This document shows positions 1 to 5,049 of a DNA stretch of 5,049 nucleotides, in pieces. The position numbers and the translations under genes were made by a program. The notes beneath the pieces were generated by a model. It saw only the letters and a program-made list of their open reading frames with translations. It was not told the origin of the DNA and did no database searches. This stretch comes from Chloroflexota bacterium (GTDB lineage Bacteria; Chloroflexota; Limnocylindria; Limnocylindrales; CSP1-4), in assembly GCA_021786915.1 (NCBI GenBank), contig JAJYMP010000285.1, forward strand, positions 1 through 5,049, written 5' to 3'. Each line of letters begins with the position of its first letter. Position 1 is the first letter of the stretch.

Positions 1-11
1 CCGCGGCGCCT

Positions 12-30
12 TGGCGCTCCCAGCGCGCCA
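12..30 (-). other. Weak dyad downstream of the operon
   Basis: TGGCGC (12-17) pairs with GCGCCA (25-30) across a 7-nt loop, 9 nt past the stop of MttB copy 1. No U-run follows before the window edge, so it is at best a weak or factor-dependent terminator, and it may be chance. Confidence 0.2.
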
Positions 31-38
31 CGCGGCCG

Positions 39-1511
39 TCAGCCGATGCCGAAGTCCTCCGGCACGCCCGGCAGCGCATCGCCCAGCCCGAATGGCGCCC
101 CCGCCTCACGGACCCGCGAAGCCATCGCGGCAGCCACGGAGCGGTGGACAACCGGCAGCGGATGCGTCGCCATCAGTTCCTCCACGCGGACGCGCGCCCG
201 CCCGAACGCGTCGAGCCCGCCCGCGTCGAGCCACGCCCGCCGCGAGGACCGGTCGATGATCCGCGACGGCAGGAACTGCTCCGAGCGGAAGAGCCGCCGC
301 GTCTCGGGCAGCTCGAGGAACCGCCCCTCAGGACCCGCCGCCTCGAAGGACGCGACGGCCAGCGACTCGGTGGGCGTCCCGATCCCCCGCAGCAGCCGCT
401 GCGCCATGCCGATCGCCTCCGCGTCGATGACCAGCTTCTCGGCCGACTGCGCCAGCAGGAAGTCGAGCATCCCCGGTCCGGAGATGAGGTCCACGCCTGC
501 CAGCGCGCCCACGAGCGCGGTCATCCCGGCCTCGAGCCCGGCCTGCGCGTCGATCACCTTCGAATCCGTTGCGCCCATGTACGCGTGCGTCGGCAGGCCC
601 AGCGAGTGGCCCACGGCCGCGTACCCGCCGTCGATCATCGCGGTCTCGATGGCGCCCATCGGCGTGGCGCCCGTTCGCATGTCGACGATCGCGGGAGCCC
701 CGCCCCACACGATCGGCGCGCCCGGGGCCGCCAGCTGGTGGAGCACGATCCCCGCCAGGCACTCGGCTGCATGCTGGACGATCGACCCGATCAAAGTGAC
801 CGGCGCAGCCACGCCCGCCAGCGGCATCGAGACCATCTCGGCGGGAACTCCGGCATGCCCGAGGTCCATGATGTTGCGGCAGGCGAACTCCGACCAGGTG
901 AGGGGCGGCGAGGGGCACACGTCGAACACCGCACGGGGCTTGTCGCGCAGAGCCGCGCGCCCGCCCGCGTCGAGCGCGAGCAGGTCGAGCATCGCGCCGG
1001 ACCCACGCGGCGTGAACGCGCCGGTGACGATGGGCTTGTCCGAGTTGGCGAGGCAGACGAACAGGCGGTACAGGTCGCCGATCTCGGTCGGCACGTCGTG
1101 GCACACGATCGCCGTCGAGACCGCGTCGTAGGCGGGCAGCGCGTCGGCGACGCGGGTGATCCGCGCCAGGTCGGCCGCCATCGAGGCCCGCGTCTCGAGC
1201 GTGTCGGGGTCCAGGACCGACACCCCGGACGACCCCGGGTCGAAGTGGACGGCGCCCGAGCCGTACCGGACGGCGGGGTTGCCCGCCCGGTCGTAGAGGT
1301 CGAACGCGTGGGGCACGGTGTCGAGCGCCCGGTGGACCATCGCGTCCGGGATCGACACGCGGTTGCCGTCGGGCGACGCACCGGCGCCGACGAGGAGGCG
1401 GACGGCCTCGGGCTCCTCGACCTTGACGCCGGGCCTGGCCAGCAGGGCCAGCGCCTCGTCCACGACGCGGTCGATCAGGGCAGGTTCGAGGAGCTCGAAG
1501 CGGGGTCGCAT
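39..1511 (-). CDS. MttB-family (non-pyrrolysine) corrinoid-dependent methylamine methyltransferase, copy 1
   Basis: Predicted cytoplasmic enzyme of 490 aa that transfers a methyl group from a methylated amine to the Co(I) corrinoid of a partner protein (trimethylamine methyltransferase family, COG5598 type). The whole length matches the MttB-type TIM-barrel layout and usual size: the N-terminal family opening R2-PRFELLEP-10, the VLDPDTLETR segment (99-108), the glycine-rich DMRTGA motif (277-282), the GVDLISGPGMLD stretch (339-350) near where archaeal MttB carries pyrrolysine, and EKLVIDAEA (358-366). No TAG interrupts the frame, so no pyrrolysine. No signal peptide or membrane segment is seen. 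I chose the ATG at 1511, although the frame is open to 1568, because GGAG lies 6 nt upstream and homology begins at this Met. It is the last gene of a three-gene operon, 89 nt after copy 2. It is colinear with copy 2 but clearly diverged. The substrate is unknown; glycine betaine or another betaine is possible. Family assignment is firm, substrate is not. Confidence 0.9.
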   Translation of the reverse strand: MRPRFELLEPALIDRVVDEALALLARPGVKVEEPEAVRLLVGAGASPDGNRVSIPDAMVHRALDTVPHAFDLYDRAGNPAVRYGSGAVHFDPGSSGVSVLDPDTLETRASMAADLARITRVADALPAYDAVSTAIVCHDVPTEIGDLYRLFVCLANSDKPIVTGAFTPRGSGAMLDLLALDAGGRAALRDKPRAVFDVCPSPPLTWSEFACRNIMDLGHAGVPAEMVSMPLAGVAAPVTLIGSIVQHAAECLAGIVLHQLAAPGAPIVWGGAPAIVDMRTGATPMGAIETAMIDGGYAAVGHSLGLPTHAYMGATDSKVIDAQAGLEAGMTALVGALAGVDLISGPGMLDFLLAQSAEKLVIDAEAIGMAQRLLRGIGTPTESLAVASFEAAGPEGRFLELPETRRLFRSEQFLPSRIIDRSSRRAWLDAGGLDAFGRARVRVEELMATHPLPVVHRSVAAAMASRVREAGAPFGLGDALPGVPEDFGIG

Positions 1512-1517
1512 TGACGT

Positions 1518-1521
1518 CTCC
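1518..1521 (-). promoter_or_regulatory. Ribosome binding site deciding the start of MttB copy 1
   Basis: GGAG (within CCGGAGACG on the minus strand) stands 6 nt before the ATG at 1511. It supports this start over the upstream in-frame ATG at 1568, which lies inside a hairpin stem. Confidence 0.6.
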
Positions 1522-1537
1522 GGAATGGCGGGAGGAG

Positions 1538-1569
1538 CGTGCCCGGCCAGCGGCGACCGGCCGGGCACG
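1538..1569 (-). repeat. Perfect 11-bp inverted repeat (stem-loop) between the two MttB genes
   Basis: CGTGCCCGGCC at 1538-1548 pairs exactly with GGCCGGGCACG at 1559-1569 across a 10-nt loop. It begins 31 nt past the stop of copy 2 and ends 16 nt before the Shine-Dalgarno of copy 1. No U-run follows on the minus strand, so it is not a classical intrinsic terminator. It could slow polymerase, stabilise the 3' end of the upstream message after processing, or moderate translation of copy 1. Confidence 0.6.
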
Positions 1570-1600
1570 ATGAGGTGGCAGAGCGATCAGGGCGCGGCCG

Positions 1601-3064
1601 TCAACCGACGGCGGCGGTGGCCTGGTGCCGCTTGATGAGCCCCACGAGCTCGGCGTCGAGCGCCGGGTCGAGCGGCTCGGGCTGGTGGTTCCTGATGAGC
1701 GCGCGCGCCTTCTCGAGCGCCTCGCGGTGGAACTTGTCCGGGTCGTCGAGCCACTGGCCGTACGTGCGCCGGTCCATGTAGGTGGCCTTCCAGAGCCCCT
1801 TCATCGCCTTGCGCGTGTGCGGGAGCGTGAGGTACTCGCCGCCCGGCCCGACCTCGGCGATGGCCTCGAGCGCGAGCGCCTCGTCGTCGAACGGGATGCC
1901 CCGGAGCATCGACTCCACGATCGACGCGATCTCGCAGTCGAGCACCATCTGCTCGAACGACCAGATCCGCGACCCGTGGAGCAGCCCCACTCCCAGCAGC
2001 ATGTCGGCGCCGGAGATGGACGCCATGAACGACGACAGCCCGTTCTCGAGCCCGGCCTGCCAGCCCGAGCGCTTGTCGCCGGTCGCGAACGCGCCCATCG
2101 AGAGCGGCACGTTGTAGAAGTCGGCGAGCTCGTTGGTGGCCGCGCCGAACAGGAAGTCCTCAGGACCGCCGCCGGTGTAGGCGCCGGACCGCAGGTCCAT
2201 CGCGGTCTGTGCCGCCGCGTAGTACACGGGCGAGCCCGGGTACGCCAGCTGCATCAGCGCCATCGCGCTGATGACCTCGGCGTTGCCGACGACCAGCGAG
2301 CCCGCGATCGTGGCCGGCCCGCTGAACGCGCACGACGCCATCGTCATGAACCCGACCGGTACGCCGGCCTCGGCGGCGACGAGCGACGCCTCGATCGGCC
2401 CGCCGTCGTGGGCGAGGGGGCTGATCGTGCACTGCATGAGCGAGAGGACGGGGCGTGCCCGCAGGGCATCGCGCCCGCCCGCCACCGCAGCCGCCATCTC
2501 GATCGCCGTGCGCGCGTCCGGACCGGTGACCACGGTCTCGGTCTGGACGTGCTTGGTGGAGTTGCGCCAGACGGCGAGCAGCTCCTCGTGCGTGCGCGTC
2601 GCCGGGTCGACGTCCTGCGCGGACACCGCGACCCAGTGGAAGCCCACCTGCGGCAGCGCGTCGGCGACCCGCGCGATGTCCGCCACGTCGGCCAGCGTCG
2701 ACCGCCGGACTTCGAGGGTCCACGGGTCGAGGACCTCGATCCCGCAGCCGTCGGTGGCGACGTGGACGTGGTGCCCGTCGAGCGGCAGGTCCTGGGCCGG
2801 GTTGCGGGCGGCCAGGGTGTACGCGGGCGGAGCCGTGCGGAGGGCGGCCTCCATGAGGTGCGCCGGCACCTTGACGATGCTGGTCGCGCGGTCGACCGTC
2901 GCGCCGTTGGCCTCCCAGATGTCGAGCGCCTGCTCGGATGGGAAGCGCACGCCGACGTTCTCGATGACCTCGAGGGTCGCCTCGTGGATGCGTCGGATCG
3001 CGGCGGGCGAGAGGACCTCGAGGCGAGGCCGCACGCCAGCAGCCGTTGCCGAAGCTGTGTTCAT
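1601..3064 (-). CDS. MttB-family (non-pyrrolysine) corrinoid-dependent methylamine methyltransferase, copy 2
   Basis: Predicted cytoplasmic 487-aa methyltransferase of the trimethylamine methyltransferase (MttB) family, expected to methylate the corrinoid protein encoded just upstream. Visible family marks are RPRLEVLSP near the N-terminus (12-20), VLDPWTLEVR (111-120), DLRSGA (290-295), GADMLLGVGLLH (352-363) in the region equivalent to the archaeal pyrrolysine site, SFEQMVLDCEI (369-379) and LRGI (387-390). These align with copy 1 at a constant offset of 13 residues from the DxRxGA motif to the LRGI motif, so the two are true paralogues, but most side chains differ. The frame has no TAG, so no pyrrolysine. 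The start is the ATG at 3064, with GGAGG 5 nt upstream; the longer open frame to 3313 runs into the corrinoid gene and is rejected. It is the middle gene of the operon. Substrate is unknown; a betaine-like quaternary amine is the best guess. Confidence 0.92.
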   Translation of the reverse strand: MNTASATAAGVRPRLEVLSPAAIRRIHEATLEVIENVGVRFPSEQALDIWEANGATVDRATSIVKVPAHLMEAALRTAPPAYTLAARNPAQDLPLDGHHVHVATDGCGIEVLDPWTLEVRRSTLADVADIARVADALPQVGFHWVAVSAQDVDPATRTHEELLAVWRNSTKHVQTETVVTGPDARTAIEMAAAVAGGRDALRARPVLSLMQCTISPLAHDGGPIEASLVAAEAGVPVGFMTMASCAFSGPATIAGSLVVGNAEVISAMALMQLAYPGSPVYYAAAQTAMDLRSGAYTGGGPEDFLFGAATNELADFYNVPLSMGAFATGDKRSGWQAGLENGLSSFMASISGADMLLGVGLLHGSRIWSFEQMVLDCEIASIVESMLRGIPFDDEALALEAIAEVGPGGEYLTLPHTRKAMKGLWKATYMDRRTYGQWLDDPDKFHREALEKARALIRNHQPEPLDPALDAELVGLIKRHQATAAVG

Positions 3065-3069
3065 GTCTG

Positions 3070-3074
3070 CCTCC
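3070..3074 (-). promoter_or_regulatory. Ribosome binding site deciding the start of MttB copy 2
   Basis: GGAGG on the minus strand lies 5 nt before the ATG at 3064. It fixes the start against the longer open frame that overlaps the corrinoid gene. The stem-loop at 3076-3099 abuts it with one base between. Confidence 0.7.
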
Positions 3075-3075
3075 G

Positions 3076-3099
3076 GCCGGGTCGAGCTGGCGACCCGGC
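3076..3099 (-). repeat. Perfect 9-bp stem-loop abutting the RBS of MttB copy 2
   Basis: GCCGGGTCG (3076-3084) pairs with CGACCCGGC (3091-3099) across a 6-nt loop. On the mRNA it ends one base before the GGAGG of copy 2. It could influence ribosome loading or mark a processed 5' end; no U-run follows, so an intrinsic terminator is unlikely. Confidence 0.5.
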
Positions 3100-3110
3100 A
3101 GCCGTGTGCA

Positions 3111-3187
3111 GGCGGCGATGGCCGCCGGAGAGGGCGGTTCGACCGCCCGGAGTGGACCGCGAGCCCGGCGCCAGGCGGCGCGCCGCC
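3111..3187 (-). repeat. Run of three further stem-loops between the corrinoid and MttB genes
   Basis: Three short perfect dyads follow one another: GGCGGC (3111-3116) with GCCGCC (3121-3126); GGGCGGT (3132-3138) with ACCGCCC (3142-3148), loop TCG; and the self-complementary GGCGGCGCGCCGCC (3174-3187). Together with 3076-3099 they fill most of the 145-nt gap. Short GC-rich dyads arise by chance at this base composition, so each one alone is weak. The series may act as an mRNA processing or stability segment that sets the ratio of corrinoid protein to methyltransferase. Confidence 0.4.
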
Positions 3188-3209
3188 CGGCAGAGCCCGC
3201 AGCCCGGGA

Positions 3210-3857
3210 TCAGGCCCCGACCATCCCGCGGATGAGCGCGACCGCGCCGATCGCGTCCTCGCTGTACCCGTCGGCGCCGATCTCGGCCGCCCACGTGGAC
3301 GACGCGGGCGCACCGCCGACGATCACCCGGCACTTCGGGCGGAGACCGGCGGCGTCGAACTGCTCGACCACCGTCCGCTGCCCGGCCATCGTGGTCGTCA
3401 GCAGGGCGGACACGCCCACGATGTCGGCATCGTGCTCCTGCGCGGCGGTGACGAACCGCTCGGGCGCCACGTCGACGCCGAGGTCGTGAACCTCGAAGCC
3501 GCTGGTCGCGAGCATCATCCCCACGAGGTTCTTGCCGATCTCGTGGATGTCGCCCTTGACGGTGCCCAGGACCACCCGCCCGAGGACGTGGCGCTGGGTC
3601 GCCTGCCGCTTCATCTCGGGCTCGAGGATGGCGATCGCCTTCTGCATCGCCCGGGCCGCCAGCATCATGTCGGGCAGGAAGAGGTCGCCCGCGCCGAACT
3701 GCTCGCCCACGAGGGTGAGGCCCGGCACGAAGCCCAGCTCGATCGCGTCCAGGGGCGGGATGTTGTCCGCCAGCGCCTGCTCGGCCAGGGCCGCCGCCGC
3801 AGCCGTGTCGCCGTCGATGACGGCCTGGCGCATCTGGGCGAACAGTTCCTCGCTCAT
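3210..3857 (-). CDS. Cobalamin-binding corrinoid protein (MttC/MtbC/MtgC-like methyl carrier)
   Basis: Cytoplasmic methyl carrier of 215 aa, the usual size for MtaC/MtbC/MttC-type proteins. Residues about 1-85 form the helical cap domain (B12-binding_2 type), including FLPDMMLAARAM (60-71). Residues about 90-215 form the Rossmann-like B12-binding domain. The base-off/His-on signature is complete: D103-x-H105-x2-G108 within GDIHEIGKN, then S150-x-L152 and G181-G182. H105 is the expected lower cobalt ligand. The protein should accept a methyl group from an MttB partner and hand it to a second methyltransferase that is not in this window. Its start is supported by GGAGGAG 9 nt upstream, and it is the first gene of the operon, 145 nt before MttB copy 2. 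The family is certain; the label MttC-like rests on the two MttB neighbours, since the protein itself resembles carriers for methanol and mono- or dimethylamine too. Confidence 0.95.
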   Translation of the reverse strand: MSEELFAQMRQAVIDGDTAAAAALAEQALADNIPPLDAIELGFVPGLTLVGEQFGAGDLFLPDMMLAARAMQKAIAILEPEMKRQATQRHVLGRVVLGTVKGDIHEIGKNLVGMMLATSGFEVHDLGVDVAPERFVTAAQEHDADIVGVSALLTTTMAGQRTVVEQFDAAGLRPKCRVIVGGAPASSTWAAEIGADGYSEDAIGAVALIRGMVGA

Positions 3858-3866
3858 GGTGTGTGT

Positions 3867-3873
3867 CTCCTCC
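3867..3873 (-). promoter_or_regulatory. Strong ribosome binding site of the corrinoid protein gene
   Basis: GGAGGAG on the minus strand lies 9 nt before the ATG at 3857. It is the best Shine-Dalgarno sequence in the window, in keeping with a need for plentiful carrier protein. Confidence 0.7.
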
Positions 3874-3881
3874 GGTTGCCT

Positions 3882-3898
3882 GCCGGCGTGCCGCCGGC
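3882..3898 (-). repeat. 7-bp stem-loop in the leader of the corrinoid gene
   Basis: GCCGGCG (3882-3888) pairs with CGCCGGC (3892-3898) across a 3-nt loop, 8 nt before the Shine-Dalgarno sequence on the mRNA. It resembles the hairpins placed ahead of the other two operon genes. Chance occurrence in GC-rich DNA is possible. Confidence 0.35.
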
Positions 3899-4139
3899 TG
3901 GCGGTGCGTCGCGTGGACTCGGATCAGGGCTGGGGCGCCGTCCGGGGGACGTGTTCGGCGCGCTCCAGGGTCGTCCCGATCCGCGGGGTCTGGCCCTCGT
4001 CCCGTGGTGGCGGCTTGCCGGGCAGGTCGCCGAACCTTGGATACCACCGCGCGAGGCGCCTGCGGCCAAGCTGGCCCATCGAGGGGGACAGCGAATCGAG
4101 GCCGCGGCAGGCAGTCGGAGCCAGGGCGAGGGGCCGCGC

Positions 4140-4159
4140 GGGTGCGTTCGGGGTGCGTT
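4140..4159. repeat. Direct repeat of 9 bp with 11-bp period, possible operator
   Basis: GGGTGCGTT occurs at 4140-4148 and again at 4151-4159, so the copies lie on nearly the same face of the helix. A related GGTGCGTC lies at 3903-3910. The position in the middle of the divergent region would suit a regulator site, but nothing else supports this. Confidence 0.3.
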
Positions 4160-4245
4160 GCAGCACAAACCCCTCGATGAGCGGGCGGAGGTACGGGGAG
4201 CGTCCAGCCCCGACGGCATCCCAGGGTAGGGCGGAAGGTCCCGTC

Positions 4246-4262
4246 GCCGAGGGCCGCTCGGC
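4246..4262. repeat. Dyad GCCGAG-N5-CTCGGC upstream of the RACE promoter
   Basis: A perfect 6-bp inverted repeat with a 5-bp centre lies directly before the place where the -35 element of the RACE promoter would fall. It could be an operator or chance. Confidence 0.3.
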
Positions 4263-4286
4263 TGGCGGACCCCGATGGGGCTCACC

Positions 4287-4292
4287 TAGACT
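4287..4292 (+). promoter_or_regulatory. Candidate -10 element of a leaderless promoter for the RACE gene
   Basis: TAGACT fits the TAnnnT form of a -10 box and ends 6 nt before the ATG at 4299. Transcription would then start at or next to the A of the start codon. No Shine-Dalgarno sequence lies in the preceding 15 nt, which fits a leaderless message. No clear -35 hexamer was found; the bases at 4264-4269 (GGCGGA) do not match the consensus. Confidence 0.5.
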
Positions 4293-4298
4293 CTCTCG

Positions 4299-5049
4299 AT
4301 GCCCGAGTTCATCCACGGCTCCGAGCGTCGCCCGCTCCTGCCCGGCCAGTCGCTGTTCGACGTCGCCGGCGAGCTCTCGGTCGTCGTGCCCGCCTCGTGC
4401 CGCAGGACCGGGCGCTGCCACGAGTGCGTGGTCGAGATCCGATCGGGCGGCGACCAGCTCACGCCGCCCACCGCCGAGGAGGCCTTCCTCGGCCCCTCGT
4501 TCAGGCTCGCCTGCCAGGCCAGCGTCGCCACGGCGAATGAGGACGTGGAGTTCCGCGTCCTCCGCCGCCGGCTGCGCATCCTGCTCGCCCCCGACGAGCA
4601 GCGGGTGGACCCCGACCTCGACCCCGCCGTGCACGAGGTCGAAGGCCGGGTGGTGGCCGACGACGGCACGGACCTCGGTGCCGCCGGCGGCGCGATCGTC
4701 GGCGTGGCACTCGACGTGGGCACCACGACCGTCGTGCTCGAGCTCGTGGACCTGCGCTCGGGCGCTGTCCTGGCCATCGCGTCCATCGAGAACCCCCAGC
4801 GCTTCGGCGGCAGCGACGTCATGACCCGGATCAGCTACGAGGCCGAGCGGCCCGGCGAGCTGCGCCTCGCGCTCCGCCGGGCGCTGAACCACGAGCTCAA
4901 GCGGCTGTGCTCCGAACTGGGCCTAGATCGGCGGCAGCTGGTCGAGATGGTCGTCGTGGGCAACCCCACCATGCGCGCCCTCGCCTTCGGCCTCGACGTC
5001 GCGCCCATCGGCCGCCTCCCGTACCGCTCGGTCACCGAGACGGCGTGGC
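4299..5049 (+). CDS. RACE-type reductive activator of corrinoid proteins (2Fe-2S ferredoxin + ASKHA), 3' truncated by window edge
   Basis: First 250 codons of a protein expected to be about 600 aa or more; the frame is open to the last base, so it is cut by the window and not broken. Residues about 1-85 form a plant-type [2Fe-2S] ferredoxin domain with C34-x5-C40-x2-C43 and C72. After a linker, the ASKHA/DUF4445 portion begins with the phosphate-binding motif GVALDVGTTTVV (135-146, D139-x-G-T-T-T), followed by ENPQRFGGSDVMTRI (164-178) and VVVGNPTM (218-225), all typical of bacterial RACE proteins. Archaeal RamA differs in carrying 4Fe-4S clusters at its C-terminus. The family couples ATP hydrolysis to reduction of inactive Co(II) corrinoid to Co(I), so the neighbouring corrinoid protein is the likely client. 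The start is the ATG at 4299, where homology begins; there is no Shine-Dalgarno, but a TAGACT box sits 6 nt upstream. It is transcribed away from the methyltransferase operon. Confidence 0.92.
   Translation, partial: MPEFIHGSERRPLLPGQSLFDVAGELSVVVPASCRRTGRCHECVVEIRSGGDQLTPPTAEEAFLGPSFRLACQASVATANEDVEFRVLRRRLRILLAPDEQRVDPDLDPAVHEVEGRVVADDGTDLGAAGGAIVGVALDVGTTTVVLELVDLRSGAVLAIASIENPQRFGGSDVMTRISYEAERPGELRLALRRALNHELKRLCSELGLDRRQLVEMVVVGNPTMRALAFGLDVAPIGRLPYRSVTETAW

Larger units (their letters stand above)
3858..4298. other. Divergent non-coding intergenic region between corrinoid and RACE genes
   Basis: This 441-bp stretch must hold the promoters of the minus-strand operon and the plus-strand activator gene. 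Open frames crossing it have low-complexity Arg/Pro/Ser/Ala composition and no recognisable protein, so I read it as non-coding. It contains the direct repeat at 4140-4159, the dyad at 4246-4262, the RACE promoter candidate at 4287-4292 and the leader hairpin at 3882-3898. I could not find a convincing promoter for the operon; TACCCT on the minus strand (4223-4228) is a weak -10 candidate with no good -35. No cobalamin-riboswitch core or other riboswitch was recognised. Confidence 0.6.

Noticed and set aside
46..1514. Long plus-strand open frames (46-1131 and 144-1514) opposite MttB copy 1
   Set aside because: Their translations are rich in Arg, Pro, Ser and Ala with no family motif, as expected of antisense frames in GC-rich coding DNA; the minus-strand protein is clearly conserved.
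1512..1568. N-terminal extension of MttB copy 1 to the ATG at 1568
   Set aside because: The extra 19 residues do not look like family sequence, the ATG lies in a hairpin stem, and a Shine-Dalgarno precedes the ATG at 1511.
1512..1600. Rho-independent terminator between the MttB genes
   Set aside because: The stem is strong but no U-run follows in the transcribed direction, and a downstream operon gene with its own RBS follows closely.
39..3064. Pyrrolysine (in-frame TAG) in the MttB genes
   Set aside because: Both reading frames are uninterrupted at full family length, so no amber read-through is needed.
1625..4229. Long plus-strand open frames (1625-3235 and 2271-4229) spanning MttB copy 2, the corrinoid gene and the intergenic region
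   Set aside because: They run across several real genes, have skewed low-complexity composition and no recognisable domain.
3854..4285. 143-codon minus-strand frame in the intergenic region as a small gene
   Set aside because: Pro/Arg/Ser-rich sequence without recognisable features, overlapping the RBS and start of the corrinoid gene.
3858..4298. Cobalamin riboswitch ahead of the corrinoid operon
   Set aside because: Read on both strands, I found no B12-box-like core or the expected conserved segments; a covariance-model search would settle it.
3924..4892. Minus-strand frame of 322 codons opposite the RACE gene, and minus-strand frame 3061-4047 across the corrinoid gene
   Set aside because: The conserved ferredoxin and ASKHA motifs lie on the plus strand, and the B12 motif lies in another minus frame; both frames are shadows.

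Overview
The window is a high-GC (about 70% by eye) bacterial segment carrying a corrinoid-dependent methyl-transfer (demethylation) module. Three genes lie head to tail on the minus strand, in the transcription order corrinoid protein, MttB-family methyltransferase (copy 2), MttB-family methyltransferase (copy 1). A fourth gene is divergent on the plus strand and runs off the right edge. It encodes the N-terminal part of a RACE-type protein, the ferredoxin-ASKHA reductive activator of corrinoid proteins.

Region by region: 1-38 is a short tail downstream of the operon with only a weak dyad. 39-1511 is MttB-like protein 1 (490 aa). 1512-1600 is a gap with a perfect 11-bp hairpin. 1601-3064 is MttB-like protein 2 (487 aa). 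3065-3209 is a gap with four successive GC-rich stem-loops. 3210-3857 is the cobalamin-binding corrinoid protein (215 aa). 3858-4298 is a non-coding divergent intergenic region with a direct repeat, small dyads and a probable leaderless promoter for the RACE gene. 4299-5049 is the first 250 codons of the RACE gene.

Expected joint function, inferred from family knowledge: an MttB-type enzyme removes a methyl group from a methylated (probably quaternary or tertiary) amine and passes it to Co(I) of the corrinoid protein. When the cobalt is accidentally oxidised to Co(II), the RACE protein re-reduces it at the expense of ATP. Both MttB homologues are read through without an in-frame TAG, so they belong to the non-pyrrolysine branch of the family. 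Characterised members of that branch act on glycine betaine, proline betaine, carnitine or gamma-butyrobetaine; the substrates here cannot be told from sequence alone. The second-step methyltransferase that would move the methyl group from the corrinoid to tetrahydrofolate (MtgA/MtrH-like) is not in the window.

The organism cannot be named with certainty. Very high GC, Shine-Dalgarno-led genes mixed with an apparently leaderless gene having TAGACT just before the ATG, and non-pyrrolysine MttB genes with a bacterial RACE activator suggest a bacterium such as an uncultured Chloroflexota or an actinobacterium-like lineage. This is inference only.
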